This document shows positions 48,183 to 55,469 of a DNA stretch of 64,000 nt, in pieces. Source of the stretch: Rhodobacteraceae bacterium F11138 (GTDB taxonomy: Bacteria > Pseudomonadota > Alphaproteobacteria > Rhodobacterales > Rhodobacteraceae); the NCBI GenBank assembly GCA_016521575.1, contig JAEKDP010000002.1, positions 186,001-250,000 of the forward strand. Reading direction: 5' to 3'. The notes beneath the pieces are model-generated. The model saw nothing but the letters and a program-made list of their open reading frames with translations. It had not been told where the DNA came from and ran no database searches. Within the stretch, counting starts at the first letter, position 1; each line of letters opens with the position of its first letter. A program made the translations under genes and the position numbers.

Positions 48183-48366
48183 GCTTGCTCCCTCGGATTG
48201 GCCAATACTGTCTGTCAAATCAGCATCCTTAGACATCTGGCCCCCTCACTGCCGCAGCATTTATCCGAGACATTTCAGATTGTCACTACACAATCCTGCC
48301 TTGCGCGGGCTAAAACGCGCCCAAGCATCCGTCCTATTGGGCCTATCAGCAAAGGGTTGTAAAAAC

Positions 48367-49206
48367 ATGAAATTTCAAGGCACCGAAGAATACGTCGCAA
48401 CAGACGATCTGAAGATCGCGGTTAACGCTGCGGTAACCTTGGAACGTCCCCTGCTGGTCAAGGGGGAGCCCGGGACCGGCAAGACCGAACTGGCACGACA
48501 GGTGGCCCGGTCGCTGGGCCTGCGGATGATCGAATGGAATGTGAAATCCACCACCCGCGCGCAGCAGGGGCTCTATGAATATGACGCCGTGTCGCGTCTG
48601 CGCGACAGCCAGCTGGGCGAGGAAAAGGTCCACGACGTCGCCAATTACATCAGGAAAGGCAAGCTGTGGCAGGCCTTTGAAGCGGATGAAAAGGTGGTGC
48701 TTCTGATCGACGAGATCGACAAGGCCGATATCGAGTTCCCCAATGACCTGCTGCAGGAATTGGACAAGATGGAATTCTTCGTCTACGAGACCGGCCAGAC
48801 CGTCCGCGCGGCACAGCGCCCGATCGTCATCATCACCTCGAACAACGAAAAGGAATTGCCCGACGCCTTCCTGCGCCGCTGTTTCTTTCATTATATCCGC
48901 TTCCCGGACGAAGCGACCATGCGCAAGATCGTCGAGGTACATCATCCGGGCATCAAAGAGGCGCTTTTGACCACGGCCCTGACCCAGTTCTATGAGCTGC
49001 GCGATCAGGCCGGGCTGAAAAAGAAACCATCGACATCCGAGGTGCTGGACTGGCTCAAACTGCTGCTGGCCGAAGACATGACCGCCGAAGATCTCAAACG
49101 GGACGGTGCCAATGCGCTGCCCAAACTGCATGGTGCGCTGCTCAAGAACGAACAGGACGTGCACCTGTTTGAACGTCTCGCGTTCCTGGCGCGCGGCAAG
49201 GGCTGA
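48367..49206 (+). CDS. MoxR family AAA+ ATPase
   Basis: A protein of 279 residues. Walker A is GEPGTGKTE (33-41), Walker B is VVLLIDEIDKAD, sensor 1 is IIITSNNEKELPDAFLRRC with the Arg finger. MoxR ATPases act as chaperones that activate or insert metal cofactors or remodel complexes with a VWA-domain partner. The VWA protein at 51430-52617 in the same gene run is the likely partner. AAAGGG precedes ATG 48367. This type is also called CoxD-like. Confidence 0.93.
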   Translation: MKFQGTEEYVATDDLKIAVNAAVTLERPLLVKGEPGTGKTELARQVARSLGLRMIEWNVKSTTRAQQGLYEYDAVSRLRDSQLGEEKVHDVANYIRKGKLWQAFEADEKVVLLIDEIDKADIEFPNDLLQELDKMEFFVYETGQTVRAAQRPIVIITSNNEKELPDAFLRRCFFHYIRFPDEATMRKIVEVHHPGIKEALLTTALTQFYELRDQAGLKKKPSTSEVLDWLKLLLAEDMTAEDLKRDGANALPKLHGALLKNEQDVHLFERLAFLARGKG

Positions 49207-49351
49207 CAGACCCGCCCGGCGCGGCCTTATTGCGGCGCGCGCCGGGCGTAACCGGAGGAATTGCAACCCCCGGTTGCGAAACGCCTATTCTATTGCGATT
49301 GAACCGAATTTTGGCTTGAGCCGCCTTGCACCGTCTGACACCGTGGGTCCC

Positions 49352-49807
49352 ATGACCGATATGTCCACCTGCACCATCCGCGCCCTGCGCGCCGAGGACC
49401 GTCCGCAATGGGCGGAGTTGTGGACCGGGTATCTGGATTTTTATGGCTCGAGTGTCGCGCCCGAAATCTATGACAGCAGCTTTGCGCGCCTGCTGGGCGA
49501 CGATCCGCGCGATTTCAGCGGGCTGGTGGCGGAACAGGATGGCCGGTTGACGGGGCTGACCCACTATTTGTTTCACCGCCACGGCTGGAAAATCGAAGAT
49601 GTGTGCTATCTGCAGGACCTCTATGTCTGCCCGGACAGTCGGGGCACGGGCGTCGGCCGCGCGCTGATACAGGGGGTCTATGACGTGGCGGACGCCCATG
49701 GTGCGGGTTCCGTATATTGGCTGACACAGGATTTTAACGAATCCGCGCGCAGATTGTATGACCGCATCGCCACTGTAACGCCTTTCATCAAATACCAGCG
49801 CCCATGA
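49352..49807 (+). CDS. GNAT family N-acetyltransferase
   Basis: A protein of 151 residues of the GNAT fold. YLQDLYVCPDSRGTGVGRALIQGV is the acetyl-CoA site and YWLTQDFNESARRLYDRIA the motif B helix. It begins 145 bp after moxR and its stop overlaps the start of the DUF2927 lipoprotein (ATGA). The substrate is unknown; it resembles GNATs of small metabolites or N-termini. Confidence 0.88.
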   Translation: MTDMSTCTIRALRAEDRPQWAELWTGYLDFYGSSVAPEIYDSSFARLLGDDPRDFSGLVAEQDGRLTGLTHYLFHRHGWKIEDVCYLQDLYVCPDSRGTGVGRALIQGVYDVADAHGAGSVYWLTQDFNESARRLYDRIATVTPFIKYQRP

Positions 49808-51177
49808 TCCGAACCGCCCTGTTCCTGATAACCCTGACACTGGCGGGATGCGCCACACCGCCGCCGCCGGACACGCCCAGCCGGGCCCGGATCGCGTCTT
49901 CGTCGTTGCCGCCCGCGCGGGGATTCGCCAAGGCGCACCCGACCGCGCCAGTCCAGTCCAACGCAAATATCGCCGCCGATTTCCTGGAATTGCATTTCGC
50001 GCTGGAAAGCGGGCGCGCCCTGCCCGTTTTCACCCGGTTTGAAACACCGATCCTTGTGCGTGTGGTTGGTCAGGCTCCGATCAGCCTGCAATCCGATCTG
50101 CATCACCTGCTCAGCCGTCTGCGCCGCGAAGCCGGAATCGAGATCCAGCAAACAGCGGGCGCCAACACCAACGCAAACATCACCATTCAGGCCGTCAGCC
50201 GGGCCGAGATTCGACGCGCCTTGCCGCAAGCCGCCTGTTTCGTGGTGCCCAATGTCACCAGCCTGGACGATTTCCGCCGCAAACGGCGCAGTTCCGCAAC
50301 CAACTGGTCGTTGCTGACCACGCGGCACCAGCTGGCGATCTTCCTGCCCTATGATTCCAGCCCGCAGGAAATTCGTGACTGCCTGCACGAAGAGCTGGCC
50401 CAGGCCATCGGCCCGTTGAACGATCTGTATCGCCTGCCGGATTCGGTCTTCAACGATGACAATGTGCACACGGTGCTGACCGGATTTGACATGCTGATCC
50501 TGCGCGCCACCTACGCCCCCGAACTGTACAGCGGCATGACCAAAGCCGAAGTTGCGACCGAGCTGCCCGATATTCTGTCACGCCTCAATCCACGGGGCGA
50601 CAGCCTGCCGGTCCGCGCGGTGTCCGCCACGCCGCGTGACTGGATCGAGTCCGTACAGACCGCGCTTGGGCCCGGTTCGGACCCGACCAAACGCCGCAAT
50701 GCCGCGCGCGCCGCCGCCGTGACTGCGCAAAACCTGGGCTGGCAGGATCATCGCCGCGCTTTTGGCTATTACATGCTGGGCCGGATGACCCAGATCAACG
50801 ATCCCGCGCTGGCGCAGGATTATTACAACAGCGCGCTGAGCTATCTGCGCAAGACTCCCGGCACCGAACTGCACCAAGCCTATATCGCAACCCAGACCGC
50901 CGCCTATGCCATTGCACTGGGCAACGGGGCGGCGGCGCTGCAACAGATCGAACCCTACCTGGGGGTTGCCGAACGCTCTGAGAATGCCGCCCTGCTGGCC
51001 ACGCTGATGCTGCTCAAGGCAGAGGCGCTGGAGCAGACCGGCCAACCCGACATGGCACGCACCGTCAGGCTGGACAGTCTGGGATGGGCGCGCTACGGCT
51101 TTGGCACAGATTGGGCCGTGCGGGCCAAGATGCAGGAAATCGCCGCATTGAATCCGCAGCCCGGCAGCAGAGGCTAG
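49804..51177 (+). CDS. DUF2927 lipoprotein with TPR-like C-terminus (paralog B)
   Basis: A protein of 457 residues with lipobox LAGC (Cys 16). A DUF2927 region (about 85-275) has CLHEELAQ (His 195), FNDDN and YAPELYSGM, the same blocks as paralog A at 1698-2657. The C-terminal ~180 residues are helical and TPR-like (DYYNSALSYLRKTPGTELHQAYIATQTAAYAIALGNGAAALQQIEPYL). Its ATG overlaps the GNAT stop. Anchored to a membrane and facing the periplasm by inference; function unknown. Confidence 0.85.
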   Translation: MIRTALFLITLTLAGCATPPPPDTPSRARIASSSLPPARGFAKAHPTAPVQSNANIAADFLELHFALESGRALPVFTRFETPILVRVVGQAPISLQSDLHHLLSRLRREAGIEIQQTAGANTNANITIQAVSRAEIRRALPQAACFVVPNVTSLDDFRRKRRSSATNWSLLTTRHQLAIFLPYDSSPQEIRDCLHEELAQAIGPLNDLYRLPDSVFNDDNVHTVLTGFDMLILRATYAPELYSGMTKAEVATELPDILSRLNPRGDSLPVRAVSATPRDWIESVQTALGPGSDPTKRRNAARAAAVTAQNLGWQDHRRAFGYYMLGRMTQINDPALAQDYYNSALSYLRKTPGTELHQAYIATQTAAYAIALGNGAAALQQIEPYLGVAERSENAALLATLMLLKAEALEQTGQPDMARTVRLDSLGWARYGFGTDWAVRAKMQEIAALNPQPGSRG

Positions 51178-51257
51178 AACCGGGCGACCGGTGACCGCCA
51201 GGGACAGACCGGGCCGCCACAGTTTACGGGTCGCGGCCCCAGAAGACGGGTGCACAC

Positions 51258-51425
51258 ATGATTGTGATCGCGGGTATCGTGTCGGGGGCCATCATCGGCG
51301 CCCTGATCGCCAAACGGCGCGGCGGCAAACCTGCCGATCTGGCACAACATGCAGCGGCGGCAGCAATGGCCTTTGGCGTCGTGGCAATGATCGCGACCGT
51401 GCTGATTGACAGGTTGGCGGGCTAG
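51258..51425 (+). CDS. 55-residue small membrane protein
   Basis: A protein of 55 residues: hydrophobic span IVIAGIVSGAIIGALIA, a basic loop KRRGGKPADLAQH, and a second span AAAAAMAFGVVAMIATVLI, ending DRLAG. The two spans with a basic loop suggest a hairpin in the inner membrane. It lies between the DUF2927 lipoprotein (80 bp before) and the VWA gene (4 bp after), so it is probably part of that operon. Missed by ordinary ORF length limits. Confidence 0.7.
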   Translation: MIVIAGIVSGAIIGALIAKRRGGKPADLAQHAAAAAMAFGVVAMIATVLIDRLAG

Positions 51426-51429
51426 ATCC

Positions 51430-52617
51430 ATGTTCCTGCCCTTTTTCGAAAATCTGCGCAAAGCCGGAATTCCGGTTTCCCTGCGGGAGTATCTCGGTTT
51501 TCTCGAAGGCATGAAAGCCGGGCTGGCGACCTACGATGTCGAAGCGTTCTACTATCTGGCGCGGGTGTCGATGGTGAAGGACGAACGCAACATCGACAAG
51601 TTCGATCGCGCCTTTGCCGCCAGCTTCAAGGGGTTGGAAGAGATCAGTTTCCAGCAGGTGGTCGATGCGGTCGACATCCCCGGCGACTGGCTGCGCAAGA
51701 TGGCTGAAAAACACCTGTCAGACGAGGAAATGGCCGAAATCGAGTCCCTTGGCGGGTTCGAGAAACTGATGGAGACCCTGCAAGAGCGGCTGAAAGAGCA
51801 GGAAGGCCGCCATCAGGGGGGCAACAAATGGATAGGCACAGCCGGCACCAGCCCCTTCGGAGCCTATGGCTACAACCCCGAAGGCGTGCGTATCGGCCAA
51901 AAGGAAAGCCGGCACCAGCGCGCCGTCAAGGTCTGGGACAAGCGCGAATTCAAGAACCTGGACGACACGGTGGAACTGGGCACGCGCAACATCAAGGTCG
52001 CCCTGAAACGCCTGCGGCACTGGGCGCGCGAAGGCGCAAACGAAGAACTGGATCTGGACGGCACCATCCGCGCCACTGCGGAACATGGCTATCTGGATGT
52101 GAAGACCCGTCCCGAACGACACAATGCGGTCAAGGTCGTGCTGTTTCTGGATGTCGGCGGCAGTATGGACCCCCACGTCAAGGTGGTGGAAGAACTGTTC
52201 TCGGCGGCGCGCAGCGAATTCAAGCATCTGGAACATTACTATTTCCACAACTGTCTTTATGAAGGCGTATGGCGCGACAATCGCCGCCGCTGGGATGCGC
52301 AGATCCCGACCCATGAGGTGCTGCGCACCTATGGATCGGACTACAAGTGCATCTTTGTCGGCGACGCCAGCATGTCACCCTATGAAATCGCCTATCCCGG
52401 CGGCGCAAACGAACACTGGAATCCCGAGGCCGGCAGCGTCTGGCTGGAACGCGCCCGCACCCAATGGTCCAGCAATCTGTGGATCAACCCCGTGCCCGAG
52501 AAATACTGGGACTACACTCATTCGATCAGGATGATCCAGGAGATTTTCGGCCCCGAAGCCATGGTGCCGATGACGCTTGAAGGGCTCAGCCGGGGCATGA
52601 AACTGTTGACCCATTAG
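51430..52617 (+). CDS. CoxE-like VWA domain protein
   Basis: A protein of 395 residues. The N-terminal half is helical; the C-terminal half is a VWA domain with the MIDAS-like FLDVGGSMDPH (241-249) in place of the canonical D-x-S-x-S, as in many CoxE proteins. It ends in a conserved block IQEIFGPEAMVPMTLEGLSRGMKLL. VWA partners of MoxR ATPases recruit or remodel substrates. The start is 4 bp after the small membrane gene. It is in the operon begun by MoxR or by the GNAT. Confidence 0.9.
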   Translation: MFLPFFENLRKAGIPVSLREYLGFLEGMKAGLATYDVEAFYYLARVSMVKDERNIDKFDRAFAASFKGLEEISFQQVVDAVDIPGDWLRKMAEKHLSDEEMAEIESLGGFEKLMETLQERLKEQEGRHQGGNKWIGTAGTSPFGAYGYNPEGVRIGQKESRHQRAVKVWDKREFKNLDDTVELGTRNIKVALKRLRHWAREGANEELDLDGTIRATAEHGYLDVKTRPERHNAVKVVLFLDVGGSMDPHVKVVEELFSAARSEFKHLEHYYFHNCLYEGVWRDNRRRWDAQIPTHEVLRTYGSDYKCIFVGDASMSPYEIAYPGGANEHWNPEAGSVWLERARTQWSSNLWINPVPEKYWDYTHSIRMIQEIFGPEAMVPMTLEGLSRGMKLLTH

Positions 52618-52708
52618 GCCGCCCGCATCTGCGGTTGGGACATATTCGCCAAAACCTGCCAAGCACCACGCGATTGACCCCGCGCGCCATCGGCCCCATA
52701 TCTAACCG

Positions 52709-53395
52709 ATGCTCAAGTTCACGCCCATTCTGCTGGCGATCCTCTATGCGCTGGCCATGTACCGTTTCTCGATCTGGCGCACCGGCAAGGAACTGGACGC
52801 CAAGTCGACCGAACTGGCCGATCCCATTCTCAAACGCATGACGGACCGGTTGGCGGCGGCGCTCGATCTGGCCCGGATCCCGGTCTATATCTATGAAATC
52901 GATCCGGTAAACGGGCTGGCCGCACCGGATGGGCGCATTTTCATAACACGCGGATTTTACAGAAAATTCCGCAACGGAGATGTCACCGCCGAAGAGATGA
53001 CCAGCGTCATCGCCCATGAACTGGGGCATGTCGCCCTGGGCCATGCGCGCCGTCGTATGATCGACTTTTCCGGACAGAACGCCTTGCGCACTGCGCTGAT
53101 CATGGTGCTTGGCCGATTCGTTCCCTTCGTCGGTGTCTGGATCGCCAACATGCTGACAGCGATGCTGGCCAGCAAGCTGTCGCGTTCTGATGAATATGAG
53201 GCGGACGCCTATGCGGCGGCGCTGCTGACCAAAGCCGGCATCGGCGTCGCCCCGCAAAAATCCCTGTTTCACAAGCTGGACGCCCTGACCGAGCAACGCG
53301 CCGGAATGGCCCCTGCCTGGTTGCTCAGCCATCCGGAAACCGGCGAACGGATCAAGGCATTGGAAAACCTGGAAGCGCGCTGGGCACAGGCTTAA
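52709..53395 (+). CDS. M48 family metalloprotease (membrane-anchored)
   Basis: A protein of 228 residues. An N-terminal hydrophobic span (KFTPILLAILYALAMYRF) precedes a zinc peptidase domain with HELGH (103-107) and a third ligand in the DEYEADAYA motif. It resembles HtpX/Ste24-like M48 enzymes but is shorter. Substrates are probably misfolded membrane proteins (inference). The upstream 91 bp hold a TTGACC and a TATCTA/CATATC close to the ATG with no Shine-Dalgarno, which may mean a leaderless transcript. Confidence 0.88.
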   Translation: MLKFTPILLAILYALAMYRFSIWRTGKELDAKSTELADPILKRMTDRLAAALDLARIPVYIYEIDPVNGLAAPDGRIFITRGFYRKFRNGDVTAEEMTSVIAHELGHVALGHARRRMIDFSGQNALRTALIMVLGRFVPFVGVWIANMLTAMLASKLSRSDEYEADAYAAALLTKAGIGVAPQKSLFHKLDALTEQRAGMAPAWLLSHPETGERIKALENLEARWAQA

Positions 53396-53402
53396 ACCCA
53401 GA

Positions 53403-53945
53403 CTAACGGCCCAACGCCTTGGCCAGACGCGGCAGACGCGCCTTTTTGAGCAATGCGCGCATTTCCCACTGACCACCTGACAGGGAATTGGCCTGCGCCA
53501 GAACCCGCTCGGCGGCGTCGGCGATGCTGTCCGGGGAGGCCTGCCACAATCTGTGCAGATAACCATCGGGATCAAGCCGCTCAAGCCCTTCCTCGGACAG
53601 TGTACGGCGCGGAAAATCCTTTGCGTTCAGGGTTATGATCGCATCGGCCGACCCGCGAACCGCCACCGCCAGAACATGCTGATCCGCCGGATCCGGCAAC
53701 CATAACCGCGCTTCCAGCCCCGGGGCGGGCGGCAATTCGGCATCCGGCCAGTTCGCGCGCAAAAGCGCAATTTCCGAGCGCGCCTGTGCTTCGCCCGTGG
53801 GGCCCAGCTTGATCGCCGCACGGGCCCATTCCTCAAGAATCCGGGCGGACCAGAAGGGTGTGAAATGCCCGGCCTTCGCGGCGCCCAGAACCATTTCACG
53901 CATCACTGTCGGATACAGAACGCAGGTATCGATGACGATTTTCAC
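53403..53945 (-). CDS. PIN domain protein (solitary)
   Basis: A protein of 180 residues with a PIN fold: IVIDTCVLYP at the start (Asp 5), a second acidic cluster in ILEEWAR, and PADQHVLAVAVRGSADAIITLN with the Asp ligands, so the nuclease-type active site appears complete. PIN proteins are usually toxins, but no antitoxin gene is next to it. The ~50-residue C-terminal extension is basic. Its ATG overlaps the methyltransferase stop (ATGA), so it is in an operon with the rRNA methyltransferase. Confidence 0.82.
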   Translation of the reverse strand: MKIVIDTCVLYPTVMREMVLGAAKAGHFTPFWSARILEEWARAAIKLGPTGEAQARSEIALLRANWPDAELPPAPGLEARLWLPDPADQHVLAVAVRGSADAIITLNAKDFPRRTLSEEGLERLDPDGYLHRLWQASPDSIADAAERVLAQANSLSGGQWEMRALLKKARLPRLAKALGR

Positions 53946-55141
53946 AGCCGGTAGAACAGCGCTTTGAGATAGCCGCTTTCGGCCAATTGCGGCAATTGCG
54001 GATGATCCGGCCCGGCAAATCCCGTGTGCAACAGCTGCGCGCTGCGACCGGCCCGCCCGATGCCACGATTACAGGCCGCACGGAACCGGGCCAGATCGGC
54101 CGCATGGGAACACGAACACAACCCCAGGTATCCGCCCGGGGCCACCAGCGGCGCAGCCAAACGGGCCACGCGCTCATAGGCCCGCAGGCCCGCGTCCAGT
54201 GCTGATTTGGACGGCGCAAAGGCCGGTGGATCACAGATCACCACATCGAATTCGGCACCTTCGGCCTGCAAGGCGCTCAGCACCTCGAACGCATCGCCCT
54301 GCCGGGTCGCGAACCGATCCTGATGACCGTCCGCCCCGGCCCCCTGCACGGCCAGCGCCAGCGCCGGGGCCGACCCATCGACCGCCAGCGCAGAGCTGGC
54401 ACCACCTGCCAGGCCCGCCAGGGCAAAGCCGCCGACATGGGAAAACACGTCCAGAACCCGCGCATCGCCGCACAATCGTGCCGCAAACGCGTGGTTGGGG
54501 CGCTGGTCATAGAACAGGCCGGTCTTCTGCCCCCCGGTCAGATCCGCCAGATAAGTCGCGCCGTTCATCGGAACCCGCACGGGATCGGCGGGCGCGGCCC
54601 CATGCAGAACACCGGACACATCGTCCAGCCCTTCCAGTGCGCGCGCCCGGCCCCCCGCGTTCTTCAGCACATGAGACACGCCCGTGATCTCGATCAGGGC
54701 CGCCGTGAGTTCGCGCAGCAAAGTCTCGGCCCAGGCAGCATTGGGCTGCACCACGCAAATCTCGCCGAAACGGTCGATCACGATGCCGGGCAAGCCGTCG
54801 GCCTCGGCATGAATCAGGCGATAGAAGGGATCACCAAACAGTCGTGTGCGCATCTGCTGCGCCCGCGCGATCCGTCGGGCGAACCATGCTTGATTCACCA
54901 CCGCGTCCGCCTCCCGATCCAGCATGCGGCAGATGATTTTCGAGCCCGGATTGACGGTGACCAGCCCCAGCGGTTCCCGGTTTGCATCTTCGAGCACCGC
55001 CAGCGCCCCCGGCTGCATCGCCCTGGTACGCCGGTCGGTCACCAGATCCGAAGCATAGACCCACGGAAACCCGTGGCGCACGCCGCGTGCGTCGGCCTTG
55101 GGCTTCAGGCGAACTCGGGGGCGATCTGGGGTATCTGTCAT
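53942..55141 (-). CDS. Class I SAM-dependent rRNA methyltransferase (RlmI-like)
   Basis: A protein of 399 residues. N-terminal PUA-like domain (RVRLKPKADARGVRHGFPWVYASDL) and C-terminal Rossmann methyltransferase (VLDVFSHVGGFALAGLAGGASSALAVDGS and VICDPPAF). The DPP(A/Y) motif and PUA match 23S rRNA m5C methyltransferases of the RlmI/RlmK group. The target cytosine is unassigned. It is between a 90-residue protein (55-bp gap) and the PIN gene (4-bp overlap). Confidence 0.88.
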   Translation of the reverse strand: MTDTPDRPRVRLKPKADARGVRHGFPWVYASDLVTDRRTRAMQPGALAVLEDANREPLGLVTVNPGSKIICRMLDREADAVVNQAWFARRIARAQQMRTRLFGDPFYRLIHAEADGLPGIVIDRFGEICVVQPNAAWAETLLRELTAALIEITGVSHVLKNAGGRARALEGLDDVSGVLHGAAPADPVRVPMNGATYLADLTGGQKTGLFYDQRPNHAFAARLCGDARVLDVFSHVGGFALAGLAGGASSALAVDGSAPALALAVQGAGADGHQDRFATRQGDAFEVLSALQAEGAEFDVVICDPPAFAPSKSALDAGLRAYERVARLAAPLVAPGGYLGLCSCSHAADLARFRAACNRGIGRAGRSAQLLHTGFAGPDHPQLPQLAESGYLKALFYRL

Positions 55142-55196
55142 TGCGCTGTCTTAGCGCCATCCGGAACGGGGTGAAAGATCAGAAAACCACAGCGGA

Positions 55197-55469
55197 TCAG
55201 TTGCGCGGACGCGTCCGCCAGCCGCCTCGCCTTTGCGGCGTCGCCACCGAGGTCAGCCCGTCGCGCATCACCTCAGACATCGGATGTTGCGGGTCCGTGG
55301 CACCATAGCGCTGCAGCAGCGCGCGCAGCGCCTGATGGGTTTCCTGACCTTCGGGCAGGCTCAGCGCCCAGTCCAGAAAGATCGACCGGCATTCCGGTGC
55401 CGTAATCCCGTCGATCTGGTACGCGTCACCGATCAGCCCCTTGGGATCCAGCCGTGCATCACCTTTCAT
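55197..55469 (-). CDS. 90-residue protein after glnE, unknown function
   Basis: A protein of 90 residues with no recognised domain. The sequence is mixed helical (GITAPECRSIFLDWALSLPEGQETHQALRALLQRYG) with a basic Arg/Gly end. The ATG overlaps the glnE stop in ATGA, so it is translationally coupled to the glutamine synthetase adenylyltransferase. That suggests a role in the same operon, or a hitchhiking conserved protein. The mixture of Cys 27 and charged residues offers no motif. Confidence 0.7.
   Translation of the reverse strand: MKGDARLDPKGLIGDAYQIDGITAPECRSIFLDWALSLPEGQETHQALRALLQRYGATDPQHPMSEVMRDGLTSVATPQRRGGWRTRPRN

Noticed and set aside
53403-53945. Toxin-antitoxin module
   Set aside because: No antitoxin-sized gene lies beside the PIN protein; the overlapping partner is a 399-residue methyltransferase.
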